Source of the DNA: Synergistales bacterium
GTDB lineage: Bacteria; Synergistota; Synergistia; Synergistales; Thermovirgaceae
Assembly: GCA_018434645.1 (NCBI GenBank)
Contig: JAHDOX010000163.1
Coordinates: 1-13,677 of the forward strand
Reading direction: 5' to 3'
Length of the DNA stretch: 13,677 nucleotides
Part shown: positions 1-5,804 of the stretch, piece after piece
Numbering within the stretch: the stretch's first letter is position 1
How the letters are laid out: every line of letters starts with the position of its first letter
The notes under the pieces: generated by a model
What the model saw: only the letters and a program-made list of their open reading frames with translations
What the model was told of the DNA's origin: nothing
Databases searched by the model: none
Position numbers and translations under genes: made by a program

Positions 1-324
1 CCAACCCCCGGCAATTTTTTTCAGTCCTGTGGAGTACCAGGGAATGGGCTTGACGGAAAGGCCTTCAATCTGATCAAAGCGGATGCGTTTGCGGATAAGA
101 CCCGGCCCCATGACAACCTCAAGGGCGTCTTCTGTTACGCGAACGGTCATCGAAGTAAAAAGCAGCATGATCACCCCGAACAGTGCTCCGGCTGCGCCGA
201 GAATGCCGTAGGGTGCCGTTCCTTCCGGAGCCGAGCTCCAACCGCTGTAAACGATAAACAGGAAGGTTACTCCCAATAGGATCCTGAGGCTCCATCCGGT
301 CTGCCTGTGCTCATATTTTTCCAT
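1..324 (-). CDS. Small membrane protein with PH-like domain (partial, C-terminus off window)
   Basis: The minus strand is open from an ATG at 324 to the window edge, giving the first 108 residues; this reading is my own translation. The protein starts MEKYEHRQTGWSLR. Two hydrophobic segments follow (about residues 13-25 and 40-58). After them comes a beta-rich stretch containing 'TVRVTEDALEVVMGPG' and 'IRFDQIEGLSV', which resembles the start of bacterial PH-like (DUF304-type) domains: two membrane spans followed by a cytosolic beta domain. AGGAGG lies six bases upstream of the ATG, which supports this start. The gene is divergent from the dodecin gene and shares its short upstream region. The molecular function is unknown. 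The family call is moderately sure; the reading frame is more certain. Confidence 0.6.
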   Translation of the reverse strand, partial: MEKYEHRQTGWSLRILLGVTFLFIVYSGWSSAPEGTAPYGILGAAGALFGVIMLLFTSMTVRVTEDALEVVMGPGLIRKRIRFDQIEGLSVKPIPWYSTGLKKIAGGW

Positions 325-354
325 GTTTTGCCTCCTGCCTGCGTTTCACCGTCA

Positions 355-383
355 TTGCGGCCTGAACAACCATATGCTATACT
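355..383 (+). promoter_or_regulatory. Sigma-70-type promoter with extended -10, for the dodecin gene
   Basis: TTGCGG at 355-360 is followed after 17 bases by TATACT at 378-383. A TG at 375-376, one base before the hexamer, makes this an extended -10. The -35 is weak but the spacing is ideal. The predicted transcript leads into AAGGAGG just ahead of the ATG at 440. On the opposite strand TTGACA sits at 404-409, but no good -10 is found at the right distance for the divergent gene. Confidence 0.5.
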
Positions 384-439
384 GACACTATGACGTAACG
401 ACTTGTCAAGAGTTCGACAGTCTGAAGGAGGAGTTCTAG

Positions 440-730
440 ATGAGTGGCGTGTACAAGGTCATCGAACTCGTTGGATGCAGCGACACTTCCTGGGAAGACG
501 CCGCAAGGCTGGCCGTGGAAACTGCGTCGAAAAGCCTGCAGGATCTTCGAGTGGCCGAAGTCGTCAAACAGGACGTAACAATCAAGGATGGGAAGATCGA
601 CAAATATCGAGTGCGGCTTAACGTGTCTTTCAAATATCATACGGGCGACGAGCAGGTAAGTGGGTATTTGAGAAAGCTTTTTGTAAGAGCGAGCTGGTCT
701 GTCTTTCGGGGAAAGTTTTTTGCGGTTTGA
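440..730 (+). CDS. Dodecin-family protein with C-terminal extension
   Basis: This 96-residue protein matches the dodecin family over its first ~68 residues. It has the N-terminal 'VYKVIELVG' strand, the helix 'SWEDAARLAVETASKSL', and the closing strands 'LRVAEVVKQDV' and 'YRVRLNVSFKYH'. Dodecins are small dodecameric proteins, many of which store or buffer flavin. The Trp that stacks on flavin in the usual 'WFEV' motif is Val38 here, so canonical flavin binding is doubtful. Dodecins usually end near residue 70. Here about 27 extra residues follow, basic and aromatic, which could be a real extension or a small frameshift near the 3' end. AAGGAGGAG upstream sets the start. The gene stands alone between a promoter and a terminator. 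Confidence 0.8.
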   Translation: MSGVYKVIELVGCSDTSWEDAARLAVETASKSLQDLRVAEVVKQDVTIKDGKIDKYRVRLNVSFKYHTGDEQVSGYLRKLFVRASWSVFRGKFFAV

Positions 731-736
731 GTTTTT

Positions 737-775
737 AAAGAGCGTGGAGGCGTAAGTATGACCTCCTCGCTTTTT
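737..775 (+). terminator. Rho-independent terminator between convergent genes
   Basis: GCGTGGAGG (742-750) pairs with CCTCCTCGC (762-770) with one T-T mismatch. The stem can be extended by AAAGA on the left against the TTTTT run at 771-775. It ends the dodecin transcript seven bases past its stop codon. It also lies just downstream of the HesB-like gene on the minus strand, so it may work in both directions, though the minus-strand U-tract is poorer. Confidence 0.75.
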
Positions 776-778
776 GTT

Positions 779-1141
779 TCATCGGACGAGGGCATTTTCA
801 GCGATGACCATGGGGCCGAAGGAAGTCATGTACCTTTCGAGCCTTACGACATCACCGTCAAAAGAGATTCCCTTGTGGACCCAAAGCTTGATTCCTTCCT
901 GCTCAAGCAGCTTGTATTCTTCGCTTTTTTCCGGCGAGCCACCCTGCACGAGGGCCACGATCGACTTTGCTCAGCCGGAACCTATTTCCTGAACGGAGAG
1001 GTAGGCGACATTGCCCATTTTCTCGATCTCCGATCTAGCCTCCTCCGAAATCGACAACTCCATTGCCGCAGCGGTTCCTGCCGATGCTACCAGCAATACA
1101 AGGGCAATTCCAAGCAGTACGAATATCCCACGATTTTTCAT
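779..1141 (-). CDS. HesB/IscA-related selenoprotein (in-frame TGA read as selenocysteine) with signal peptide
   Basis: Read from ATG 1141 to TGA 779-781, the frame is open except for one TGA at 971-973, giving 120 residues with the TGA as residue 57. The part after residue 26 matches the HesB/IscA fold: 'LSISEEARSEIEKMG', 'VAYLSVQEIGSG-U-AKS', 'GIKLWVHKGISFDG' and 'SFGPMVIAEN'. The TGA stands where family members carry the conserved Cys after the glycines. A known subfamily of HesB-like selenoproteins (TIGR01911 type) has Sec at that place and lacks the later CxC pair, as here. Residues 1-26 look like a signal peptide: Lys-Asn-Arg, a hydrophobic core and Ala-Ala-Ala before Met27. Met27 would be an alternative start giving the usual ~94 residues, but has poorer ribosome binding. 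The likely role is metal or Fe-S handling or thiol redox. The gene follows the J-domain gene by 59 bases. Confidence 0.8.
935..959 (-). promoter_or_regulatory. Candidate bacterial SECIS hairpin
   Basis: On the mRNA, the bases just after the in-frame UGA can fold into a hairpin. The 5' arm covers 959-950, the loop GUGCA is at 949-945 and the 3' arm is 944-935. The stem includes a GCC/GGC block and has one bulged U on each side. The loop begins 21 bases after the UGA and has G as its first base. This fits the general rules for bacterial SECIS elements: a short apical loop with a G in the first two positions, at roughly 16-37 bases. The folding was done by eye. Confidence 0.5.
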
Positions 1142-1200
1142 GCTCCTCTACTTCCTTTCTCCGGTTCTAGTAAGGATCTTCCGTTTGTCAGCCCGACGTA

Positions 1201-1575
1201 TTATCGCATGCCTCGTTCCCGGCGGATCCTTTCGTAGGCACTTTGTATCCGCTGGAATTTTTTCGACGCGAACTCTATGAATTCCTTGTCGAGGTTCTGG
1301 CCTATGAACTTGTCGGGATGATATTTAGCCACAAGTTCCCTGTATCTTTTCCTGATAACCTCGTCGCTGTCGCTTCTTTTACAGCCGAGCACTTCGTAGG
1401 GGTCGGCAGATTCTCTGTAATCATGGTAGCTATCGTTTCGGGAACGTTGAGAACCACCTCTTTGATACTGCCGCTGCCTTCTTTCCTGTCCGAGGATGCC
1501 GTAAAGCACTTTAAAAGCCATCAAAAGGAAAAGCAGCAACGGGAGAAATCTGAGGACCCTTAAAAAAAACAACAT
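1201..1575 (-). CDS. Membrane-anchored J-domain (DnaJ-like) co-chaperone
   Basis: This 124-residue protein has one N-terminal membrane span (about residues 4-27, very rich in Leu and Phe). A polar linker rich in Arg, Gln and Ser follows at 30-55, then a J domain to the C-terminus. The J domain starts 'DPYEVLGCKRSDSDEVI', carries the essential His-Pro-Asp at 86-88 in 'AKYHPDKF', and ends in the usual last helix 'FQRIQSAYERIRRE'. J domains stimulate Hsp70 (DnaK) ATPase activity. Here the domain would face the cytosol next to the membrane, as in DjlA-like proteins, although DjlA is much longer. AGAGGTG lies seven bases before the ATG. The gene sits 30 bases after the coiled-coil gene and 59 before the HesB-like gene, so the three are probably cotranscribed. 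The client is unknown. Confidence 0.88.
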   Translation of the reverse strand: MLFFLRVLRFLPLLLFLLMAFKVLYGILGQERRQRQYQRGGSQRSRNDSYHDYRESADPYEVLGCKRSDSDEVIRKRYRELVAKYHPDKFIGQNLDKEFIEFASKKFQRIQSAYERIRRERGMR

Positions 1576-1605
1576 TTATTTACACCTCTGGATCCTTAGG
1601 TCCGT

Positions 1606-1857
1606 TCAAAGAATTTTATCCTCCCGGTTTCTTTTTAGTTCCTGCAAGCGTTTCCGTGTTTTCTCTATATCGGCTCTGGTTTTTTCGAGCCACTCCATTC
1701 GTTTTTTCTGGTCCATTTCCCTGGCTTTCGGGTCCGATTCAAGAAACTTCAGTTTCTTTTCCTGGATAGCAAGCCAGTCTTCTAGTCGTTTTTCCTGTTC
1801 GATTTGCTCCCTGAACCGCTCGGCTTCTCCGTCTTCTTTCACGAAGGCCCTGCTCAC
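1606..1857 (-). CDS. Small highly charged coiled-coil protein, function unknown
   Basis: This 83-residue protein is almost entirely Glu, Lys, Arg and Gln with regularly spaced Leu, Trp and Ile, for example 'EQEKRLEDWLAIQEKKL' and 'RMEWLEKTRADIEKTRKRL'. It is predicted to form one long alpha-helical coiled coil, with no membrane span or signal peptide. I chose the GTG at 1857 because GGAGG lies eight bases upstream. A longer version from a TTG at 1914 is possible in frame, but that codon lies beside the likely -10 element and has no ribosome binding site. I do not recognise the family. It is the first gene of the operon with the J-domain and HesB-like genes, so it may be a structural or adaptor partner of one of them. 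Confidence 0.65.
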   Translation of the reverse strand: MSRAFVKEDGEAERFREQIEQEKRLEDWLAIQEKKLKFLESDPKAREMDQKKRMEWLEKTRADIEKTRKRLQELKRNREDKIL

Positions 1858-1881
1858 GTTGTATCCCTCCGTAACGGATAT

Positions 1882-1901
1882 CCAGCCGCTGTTCCGGCTG
1901 G
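1882..1901 (-). promoter_or_regulatory. 5' leader hairpin before the coiled-coil gene
   Basis: A perfect 7-bp inverted repeat (CCAGCCG / CGGCTGG) with a 6-base loop lies between the -10 element and the ribosome binding site. It would be the first structure in the transcript. There is no U-run, so it is not a terminator. It may stabilise the mRNA or tune translation. Confidence 0.4.
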
Positions 1902-1916
1902 AGACTTTGGACAAGT

Positions 1917-1922
1917 ATTATA
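1917..1922 (-). promoter_or_regulatory. Promoter -10 element for the coiled-coil / J-domain / HesB operon
   Basis: A perfect TATAAT is read on the minus strand, placed so that transcription would begin near 1910, about 50 bases before the GTG start. No convincing -35 hexamer is seen 16-18 bases upstream, so it may need an activator, or the -35 may be divergent. The stretch 1858-2114 around it holds no gene I can support. Confidence 0.45.
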
Positions 1923-2064
1923 TCGCGACAACCTCTAAACGCGAAAGAACCGGAGTACCCGGCGCAAAAACCGGAAAGGATCATGAAAAACATGTCTGTC
2001 GAATTGAATGGGTTGTTGACGGTTTCCCGAAGGGGCTGAACACAATTGCAGGGTAGAAATACAA

Positions 2065-2100
2065 GCCGGTGAGAGCAGCAAAGGAATCGCTCTCACCGGC
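2065..2100 (-). terminator. Hairpin terminator of the hydrogenase operon
   Basis: A perfect 12-bp inverted repeat (GCCGGTGAGAGC with GCTCTCACCGGC) and a 12-base loop lie 14 bases after the stop of the protease gene. On the minus strand the stem is followed by TTGTATTTCT, a moderately U-rich tail. This is the only strong terminator-like structure I found after hydC, so it marks the end of the operon. Confidence 0.75.
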
Positions 2101-2114
2101 CATGAGTGTTCGTT

Positions 2115-2603
2115 TTATTCTTCCTTTCCGTTTTGCCGACGTTCCGGATGCCTATATTCCCTCCAGAATTCCCTGAATGCTTTTTGAGCCAGGCGGACTC
2201 TATCTTTACACCGGGGTGTCAACCTGTCGGAGAAATCGAAAGAGTCTCCGCTCACGGAAAGCATTAGGCCATCAGGCACCCTGCCTAGTATCTCCGCTGC
2301 GAAGGAAAGTACGCTCCCCGGGCCGAAGGTGTGTATATTAAGACCATCAGCTCCCGATTTCGAAGGCTCTACCTTTTCCAGGGCATATCCCTCGTCGTAA
2401 GAAAGAAGAGAGGCATCACAAAAAACTGCTACATCTATATCTTCTGCCTCAAGTACGGCCTCCGGCAGCAGCTGGTGACCCCGCCACAAAACCGCCTCAT
2501 CCCCATATTTTTGTATGGCACGGGCCACAAGCCACGCCAGAACGTGCCCGGCACCATCATCCTGTCTTGAGGGGTTACCGTATCCAAGTACAAGCACGCG
2601 CAT
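2115..2603 (-). CDS. [NiFe]-hydrogenase maturation protease (HycI/HyaD family)
   Basis: This 162-residue protein is about the usual size for the family. It starts with 'VLVLGYGNPSRQDDGAG', the family's nucleotide-like loop motif. The three residues that bind the substrate's nickel in HycI-type proteases appear as Asp16 (Glu or Asp in relatives), Asp63 ('VFCDASLL') and His91 ('NIHTFGPGS'). These endopeptidases cut the C-terminal tail of the hydrogenase large subunit once nickel is in place. The cut here would fall after His450 of HydL, encoded 18 bases upstream. It is the last gene of the operon. The C-terminus is basic and polar with no visible motif. It acts in the cytosol. Confidence 0.93.
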   Translation of the reverse strand: MRVLVLGYGNPSRQDDGAGHVLAWLVARAIQKYGDEAVLWRGHQLLPEAVLEAEDIDVAVFCDASLLSYDEGYALEKVEPSKSGADGLNIHTFGPGSVLSFAAEILGRVPDGLMLSVSGDSFDFSDRLTPRCKDRVRLAQKAFREFWREYRHPERRQNGKEE

Positions 2604-2621
2604 CGGCGGCCGTTTACCAGT

Positions 2622-4049
2622 CTATTCCCTGACGCAAGTGGCCACTTCTTCGCCCGTGGCGCTGGTGGGCGTCAGTTTGAGCGGCATCTTGCCGACTGCA
2701 TGGGTAGAACAAGACAGACAGGGGTCGTAACAACGTATCACGTGCTCCATCCTGTTCATTACACCCTCCGGGACTTCAGGTCCCTTGATGTACTGCCTGG
2801 CAACCGATTCCACACCCTTGTTCATGGCGTAGTTGTTGTGCCCGGTGGCCACTATGAGGTTAACTCCCGTGAGGGCGCCCTTTTCGTCCACCTGGTAGTG
2901 GTGGATCAGAGTGCCCCTGGGTGCCTCTATGACACCTATACCTTCCGGGTAGATTTCTGAAGAAGTAACCCTGAGGTCACTCCCCGTTATGTCAGGATCT
3001 TCCAGAAGTTCACCGATCTTCTCCAGCCCGTACAGCGTCTCTATGAGCCGGGCGTAATGGTAGTACAGAAGGTGATGGACCATTCCTTCTTCGCCGGCCT
3101 GCCTGAACACCTTGAGTTCCGCCGAGGCCTCGGGCGTGGAGATGTCGTCGCAGGCGTTGACCCGTCCGAGGGGGCCGACCCTGTAGCTCCCATGGGGGAA
3201 GCCAAGAGGTCTGTAGAAGGGGAACTTCAGGTAGCTCCAGCTTTCCACGTGTTCTCCTATATGGTCTATGTACTCCCAGTCTTCGAACTCGTCGATAATT
3301 CGCCCTTTCGCCCCTTTCAGCCTTATGTCACCGTCATACATCTCAAGATATCCACCGTTGACGAGACCCAGGTAGGCCGTTTCGAGGGGAGCGAAATTCC
3401 GGACCTCCTCTTTGTGTTTTTCGAGATATCCCTTTACAAGTTCCAGGGCCTGCCGGGCATCCGCCGTTTTCGCGGGCAGTGCCTTCAGGATTGCGTCACG
3501 CTCGTCCTTTCTGAGGCCGCGGTTGACTCCACCGGGTATACTATGCCAGGGATGCACCTTCTTCCCACCCAGCGTCTTGATGATATCCTGTCCGAATTTC
3601 CTCAGAAGTATACCCTTGGTTGCAAGGTCGGGGTACTTTGCGGCGACTCCGGCAATGTTTCTTGTAGCCGGATCCGCATCGAATCCGAAAAGCAGGTCCG
3701 GGCTCGAAAGGTGGAAAAAGCTCAAGGCATGGGACTGTACGACCTGCCCCATATGGAGCAGTTCGCGCAACTTGTGAGCCGTCGGCGTTATTTCAACGCC
3801 GAGTATGGAGTCGCAGGCCTTGGCTAACGCAAGGTGATGGCTCACGGGACAGATGCCGCAAATCCGTGGCGTGATCTCGGGCATTTCCCGGAAATCCCGG
3901 CCTTTGCTGAATGCCTCGAATCCCCTGAACTGGGTTACATGGAAGCGGGCTTCCGATACGGATCCGTCTTCCGCGAGATGAACCGTAATCTTGCCGTGAC
4001 CTTCTATCCGGGTAACCGGATTTATTTCCAGCTTGCGTACCGTCGTCAT
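2622..4049 (-). CDS. hydL: [NiFe]-hydrogenase large (catalytic) subunit
   Basis: This is the 475-residue catalytic subunit carrying the Ni-Fe(CN)2CO centre. The N-terminal metal motif is 'RICGICPVSHHLA' (Cys64 and Cys67) and the C-terminal one is 'DPCLSCSTH' (Cys444, Cys447, His450). All four metal-binding cysteines are present. The 25 residues after His450 are the expected removable tail, matching the protease gene next door. The sequence belongs to the cytosolic group 3 (HoxH/MvhA-like) enzymes, and the operon makes it the L subunit of a HydABCSL-type complex. An ATG at 4070 in the same frame would add seven residues. I prefer the ATG at 4049 because AAGGAGG lies eight bases before it. The start is then 14 bases after the end of hydS. 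Confidence 0.95.
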   Translation of the reverse strand: MTTVRKLEINPVTRIEGHGKITVHLAEDGSVSEARFHVTQFRGFEAFSKGRDFREMPEITPRICGICPVSHHLALAKACDSILGVEITPTAHKLRELLHMGQVVQSHALSFFHLSSPDLLFGFDADPATRNIAGVAAKYPDLATKGILLRKFGQDIIKTLGGKKVHPWHSIPGGVNRGLRKDERDAILKALPAKTADARQALELVKGYLEKHKEEVRNFAPLETAYLGLVNGGYLEMYDGDIRLKGAKGRIIDEFEDWEYIDHIGEHVESWSYLKFPFYRPLGFPHGSYRVGPLGRVNACDDISTPEASAELKVFRQAGEEGMVHHLLYYHYARLIETLYGLEKIGELLEDPDITGSDLRVTSSEIYPEGIGVIEAPRGTLIHHYQVDEKGALTGVNLIVATGHNNYAMNKGVESVARQYIKGPEVPEGVMNRMEHVIRCYDPCLSCSTHAVGKMPLKLTPTSATGEEVATCVRE

Positions 4050-4062
4050 GTCTTGGCCCTCC

Positions 4063-4602
4063 TTAGTCATACCGCATCATATCCGAGGGCACTTTCGGGA
4101 TCCTGCCCTCGAGCAGTTCCTGGAAAACCCACAGGATTGTTTCGGCGTCGGGAGGACAACCGGGAACATATACGTCGACTTTTACTGCGTAATCCACAGG
4201 AATGGCCTTCGGCAAAAGAGCCGGCAGGTCCTCTCCCGGGATGACGCCCTCGGGATTGACGGTGCTCGGCGTATCGACGTAACCGACTTTGAGGGCTTCC
4301 TCGGGAGTCATGAAGTTTCTCATGGTATTGATACCGCCGAAAACGGCGCAATCCCCCCAGGCCACCAGGATATCGCACTGCTCGCGCATCTTTTTCGCGA
4401 GATGGAGTTCCTCCTCGTTGCCGAGGCCACCCGAAATGACGCCGACGTCGACTTTGGGTATCTCCTTTCCGTCGACTACCGGCGAATACAGGATATCCAC
4501 CTTGTCCAGAAGGCCGACGATCTTGTCGTCTATGTCCAGAAAGGACATGTGGCATCCGGCGCAGGCTTCGAGCCAGACCGTAGCTAGTTTCACCTTTGCC
4601 AT
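4063..4602 (-). CDS. hydS: [NiFe]-hydrogenase small subunit (HoxY-like)
   Basis: This 179-residue protein is a short cytosolic-type small subunit without a twin-arginine signal. Its four proximal-cluster ligands are visible as Cys14 and Cys17 ('WLEACAGCHMS'), Cys84 ('VAWGDCAVFGG') and Cys149 ('YVPGCPPDAE'). It lacks the medial and distal cluster region found in longer small subunits, as in HoxY. It passes electrons between the Ni-Fe site of HydL and the Fe-S chain of HydA. GGAGGAGGTG precedes the ATG. The ATG overlaps the hydA stop codon by one base (TAATG), suggesting translational coupling, so reduced translation of a broken hydA could affect it. Confidence 0.94.
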   Translation of the reverse strand: MAKVKLATVWLEACAGCHMSFLDIDDKIVGLLDKVDILYSPVVDGKEIPKVDVGVISGGLGNEEELHLAKKMREQCDILVAWGDCAVFGGINTMRNFMTPEEALKVGYVDTPSTVNPEGVIPGEDLPALLPKAIPVDYAVKVDVYVPGCPPDAETILWVFQELLEGRIPKVPSDMMRYD

Positions 4603-5777
4603 TACCGCGACACCTCCTCCAGTTCGACCATTTTGGCTTTTTTCGGATCGATCTGGCTTTCATAAATTTGCTCGCAGGGAGCGGCTTCGGGCTTCCCCAG
4701 GGTTACATCGAGGTTTTGGGCCAGTTCCCCCAGCACCGAAGCAAGACTCCTTACCTCGCCCTTGGGAGGAACTATGACGTTGAGCCTGCGGCGTTCTCCC
4801 TCGATGGTGCAGAAATGACCGCTCCTCTCATACCACGCCGGTGCAGGAAGCAGCACATCCGCCATGTTCACCAGAGGATGCGCCATATAGGGCGACTGGA
4901 CGACGACAAAACGTGTCCTCGAAATCGCCGCCAGCGATTCCTCGTCCTCGGGAATAAGACCGGTTGAAAAGACGTAGAAGAAATCCAGGTCCTCCTTCCC
5001 GAGCCATGCCTTGTCAGCAAGGACGGTGTTGATCGTTCCAAGGCTGTTTCCGCTGGAGACAAGCGGCACTACACCTATGCCGTCCTCAAAAAACGCTCCT
5101 GAGGCTATTGCAAGGTTGATCGCCGCAGTTACCACCTTCGGGTTCTGCGATACGGCCCTTCCAAGTACGAAAACAGGCTTTTTGGAACCTGTGAGGCAAA
5201 GAACCAGCTTCTCCAGGTCCTCGCCTACGACGCCAGCGGCTTCAGCAGCCTGGCCGAGGGAGTCCCTGTAGGCGTTGAGCGCTTCTGTTCCCTTTCCTAT
5301 ATCATCCTCCGCGAGTTTGAGCGAAATTATTGTTTTTGCGAGTGCAAAAAGGAGTTCGGCATCGCCGCAGGATTGCTTCAACCTGAGATCTATATCTGTA
5401 ATACCCTTGAAGGGATTCCCCTTGCTGCAAATGTTTACAAGAGATGCCTCGTTTTTAAGCGTCCCGACCCGCATGTAGCTTGCCACAACCGGAGCTTCCT
5501 CGTCGGGATTTGCGCAAAGGTTGACTATGCAGTCGCTTTCCAGGATGTTATGCGCCGCAGTGAAGGGCCTGACACCCTGCTTCCTGAAAGGTTCGAGGCC
5601 GTCCCTGAAACCTCTGAGTACGTCACCGTCGAAGGTGTCCAGGCAATCCATCTCCATGGCGTCGCGGAAAAACTTGCTGAAAATGGCCAGTTCCTCGTCG
5701 GTGCACAGACTTGATACCAGTGCTCCGGCGCTCTTTTTCTTCGTTGCCCTGGCGAACTCCGCTGCTACTTTTGACAA
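4602..5777 (-). CDS. hydA: HydA C-terminal part: molybdopterin-oxidoreductase-like (NuoG-type) domain, separated from its N-terminus by an in-frame TAG
   Basis: These 391 residues resemble the large domain of NuoG and formate-dehydrogenase-like proteins: 'GSKKPVFVLGRAVSQNP', 'FFEDGIGVVPLVSSGNS', 'ADVLLPAPAWYERSGHF' and 'EGERRRLNV'. It is in the same frame as the upstream hydA part; only a TAG at 5802-5804 separates them. No Cys or Sec stands where a catalytic Mo ligand would be, so it is probably structural, as in NuoG. The start shown (TTG 5777) is the first possible one after the TAG and has only a weak GGAAGAGG two bases ahead. It would omit the conserved 'REATWEEAL' stretch, so independent translation seems a poor substitute for one continuous protein. 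Without the TAG, HydA would be 690 residues. Confidence 0.75.
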   Translation of the reverse strand: MSKVAAEFARATKKKSAGALVSSLCTDEELAIFSKFFRDAMEMDCLDTFDGDVLRGFRDGLEPFRKQGVRPFTAAHNILESDCIVNLCANPDEEAPVVASYMRVGTLKNEASLVNICSKGNPFKGITDIDLRLKQSCGDAELLFALAKTIISLKLAEDDIGKGTEALNAYRDSLGQAAEAAGVVGEDLEKLVLCLTGSKKPVFVLGRAVSQNPKVVTAAINLAIASGAFFEDGIGVVPLVSSGNSLGTINTVLADKAWLGKEDLDFFYVFSTGLIPEDEESLAAISRTRFVVVQSPYMAHPLVNMADVLLPAPAWYERSGHFCTIEGERRRLNVIVPPKGEVRSLASVLGELAQNLDVTLGKPEAAPCEQIYESQIDPKKAKMVELEEVSR

Positions 5778-5801
5778 AGCCTCTTCCCACGTGGCCTCGC
5801 G

Positions 5802-5804
5802 CTA
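5802..5804 (-). other. In-frame TAG interrupting hydA
   Basis: The amber codon is codon 291 of hydA. Coding similarity continues in the same frame right after it (Arg-Glu-Ala-Thr-Trp-Glu-Glu-Ala-Leu), typical of the segment joining the Fe-S and main domains in this superfamily. It could be a recent nonsense mutation, a sequencing error, a suppressed stop, or a real split. Confidence 0.85.

Noticed and set aside
402..410. TTGACA on the minus strand (404-409) as the promoter of the leftmost gene
   Set aside because: The hexamer is perfect, but no -10 lies 16-18 bases away; the nearest TATAGC is 22 bases off.
758..1237. 159-residue plus-strand frame over the HesB-like gene
   Set aside because: It starts inside the terminator hairpin, has no similarity I recognise, and lies opposite a frame with clear HesB and signal-peptide features.
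1739..1993. 84-residue minus-strand frame beginning MFFMILSGF
   Set aside because: It overlaps the promoter and the coiled-coil gene in another frame and becomes low-complexity Arg-rich, typical of a shadow.
3057..3827. 256-residue open frame on the plus strand
   Set aside because: It lies wholly opposite hydL, which has full metal motifs and clear family identity. The antisense protein shows no recognisable domain.
5802..5804. TAG in hydA as a pyrrolysine codon
   Set aside because: Pyrrolysine is known mainly in methylamine methyltransferases and needs pyl genes, none of which are in the window. Mutation or sequencing error is simpler, so I list only the TAG itself.
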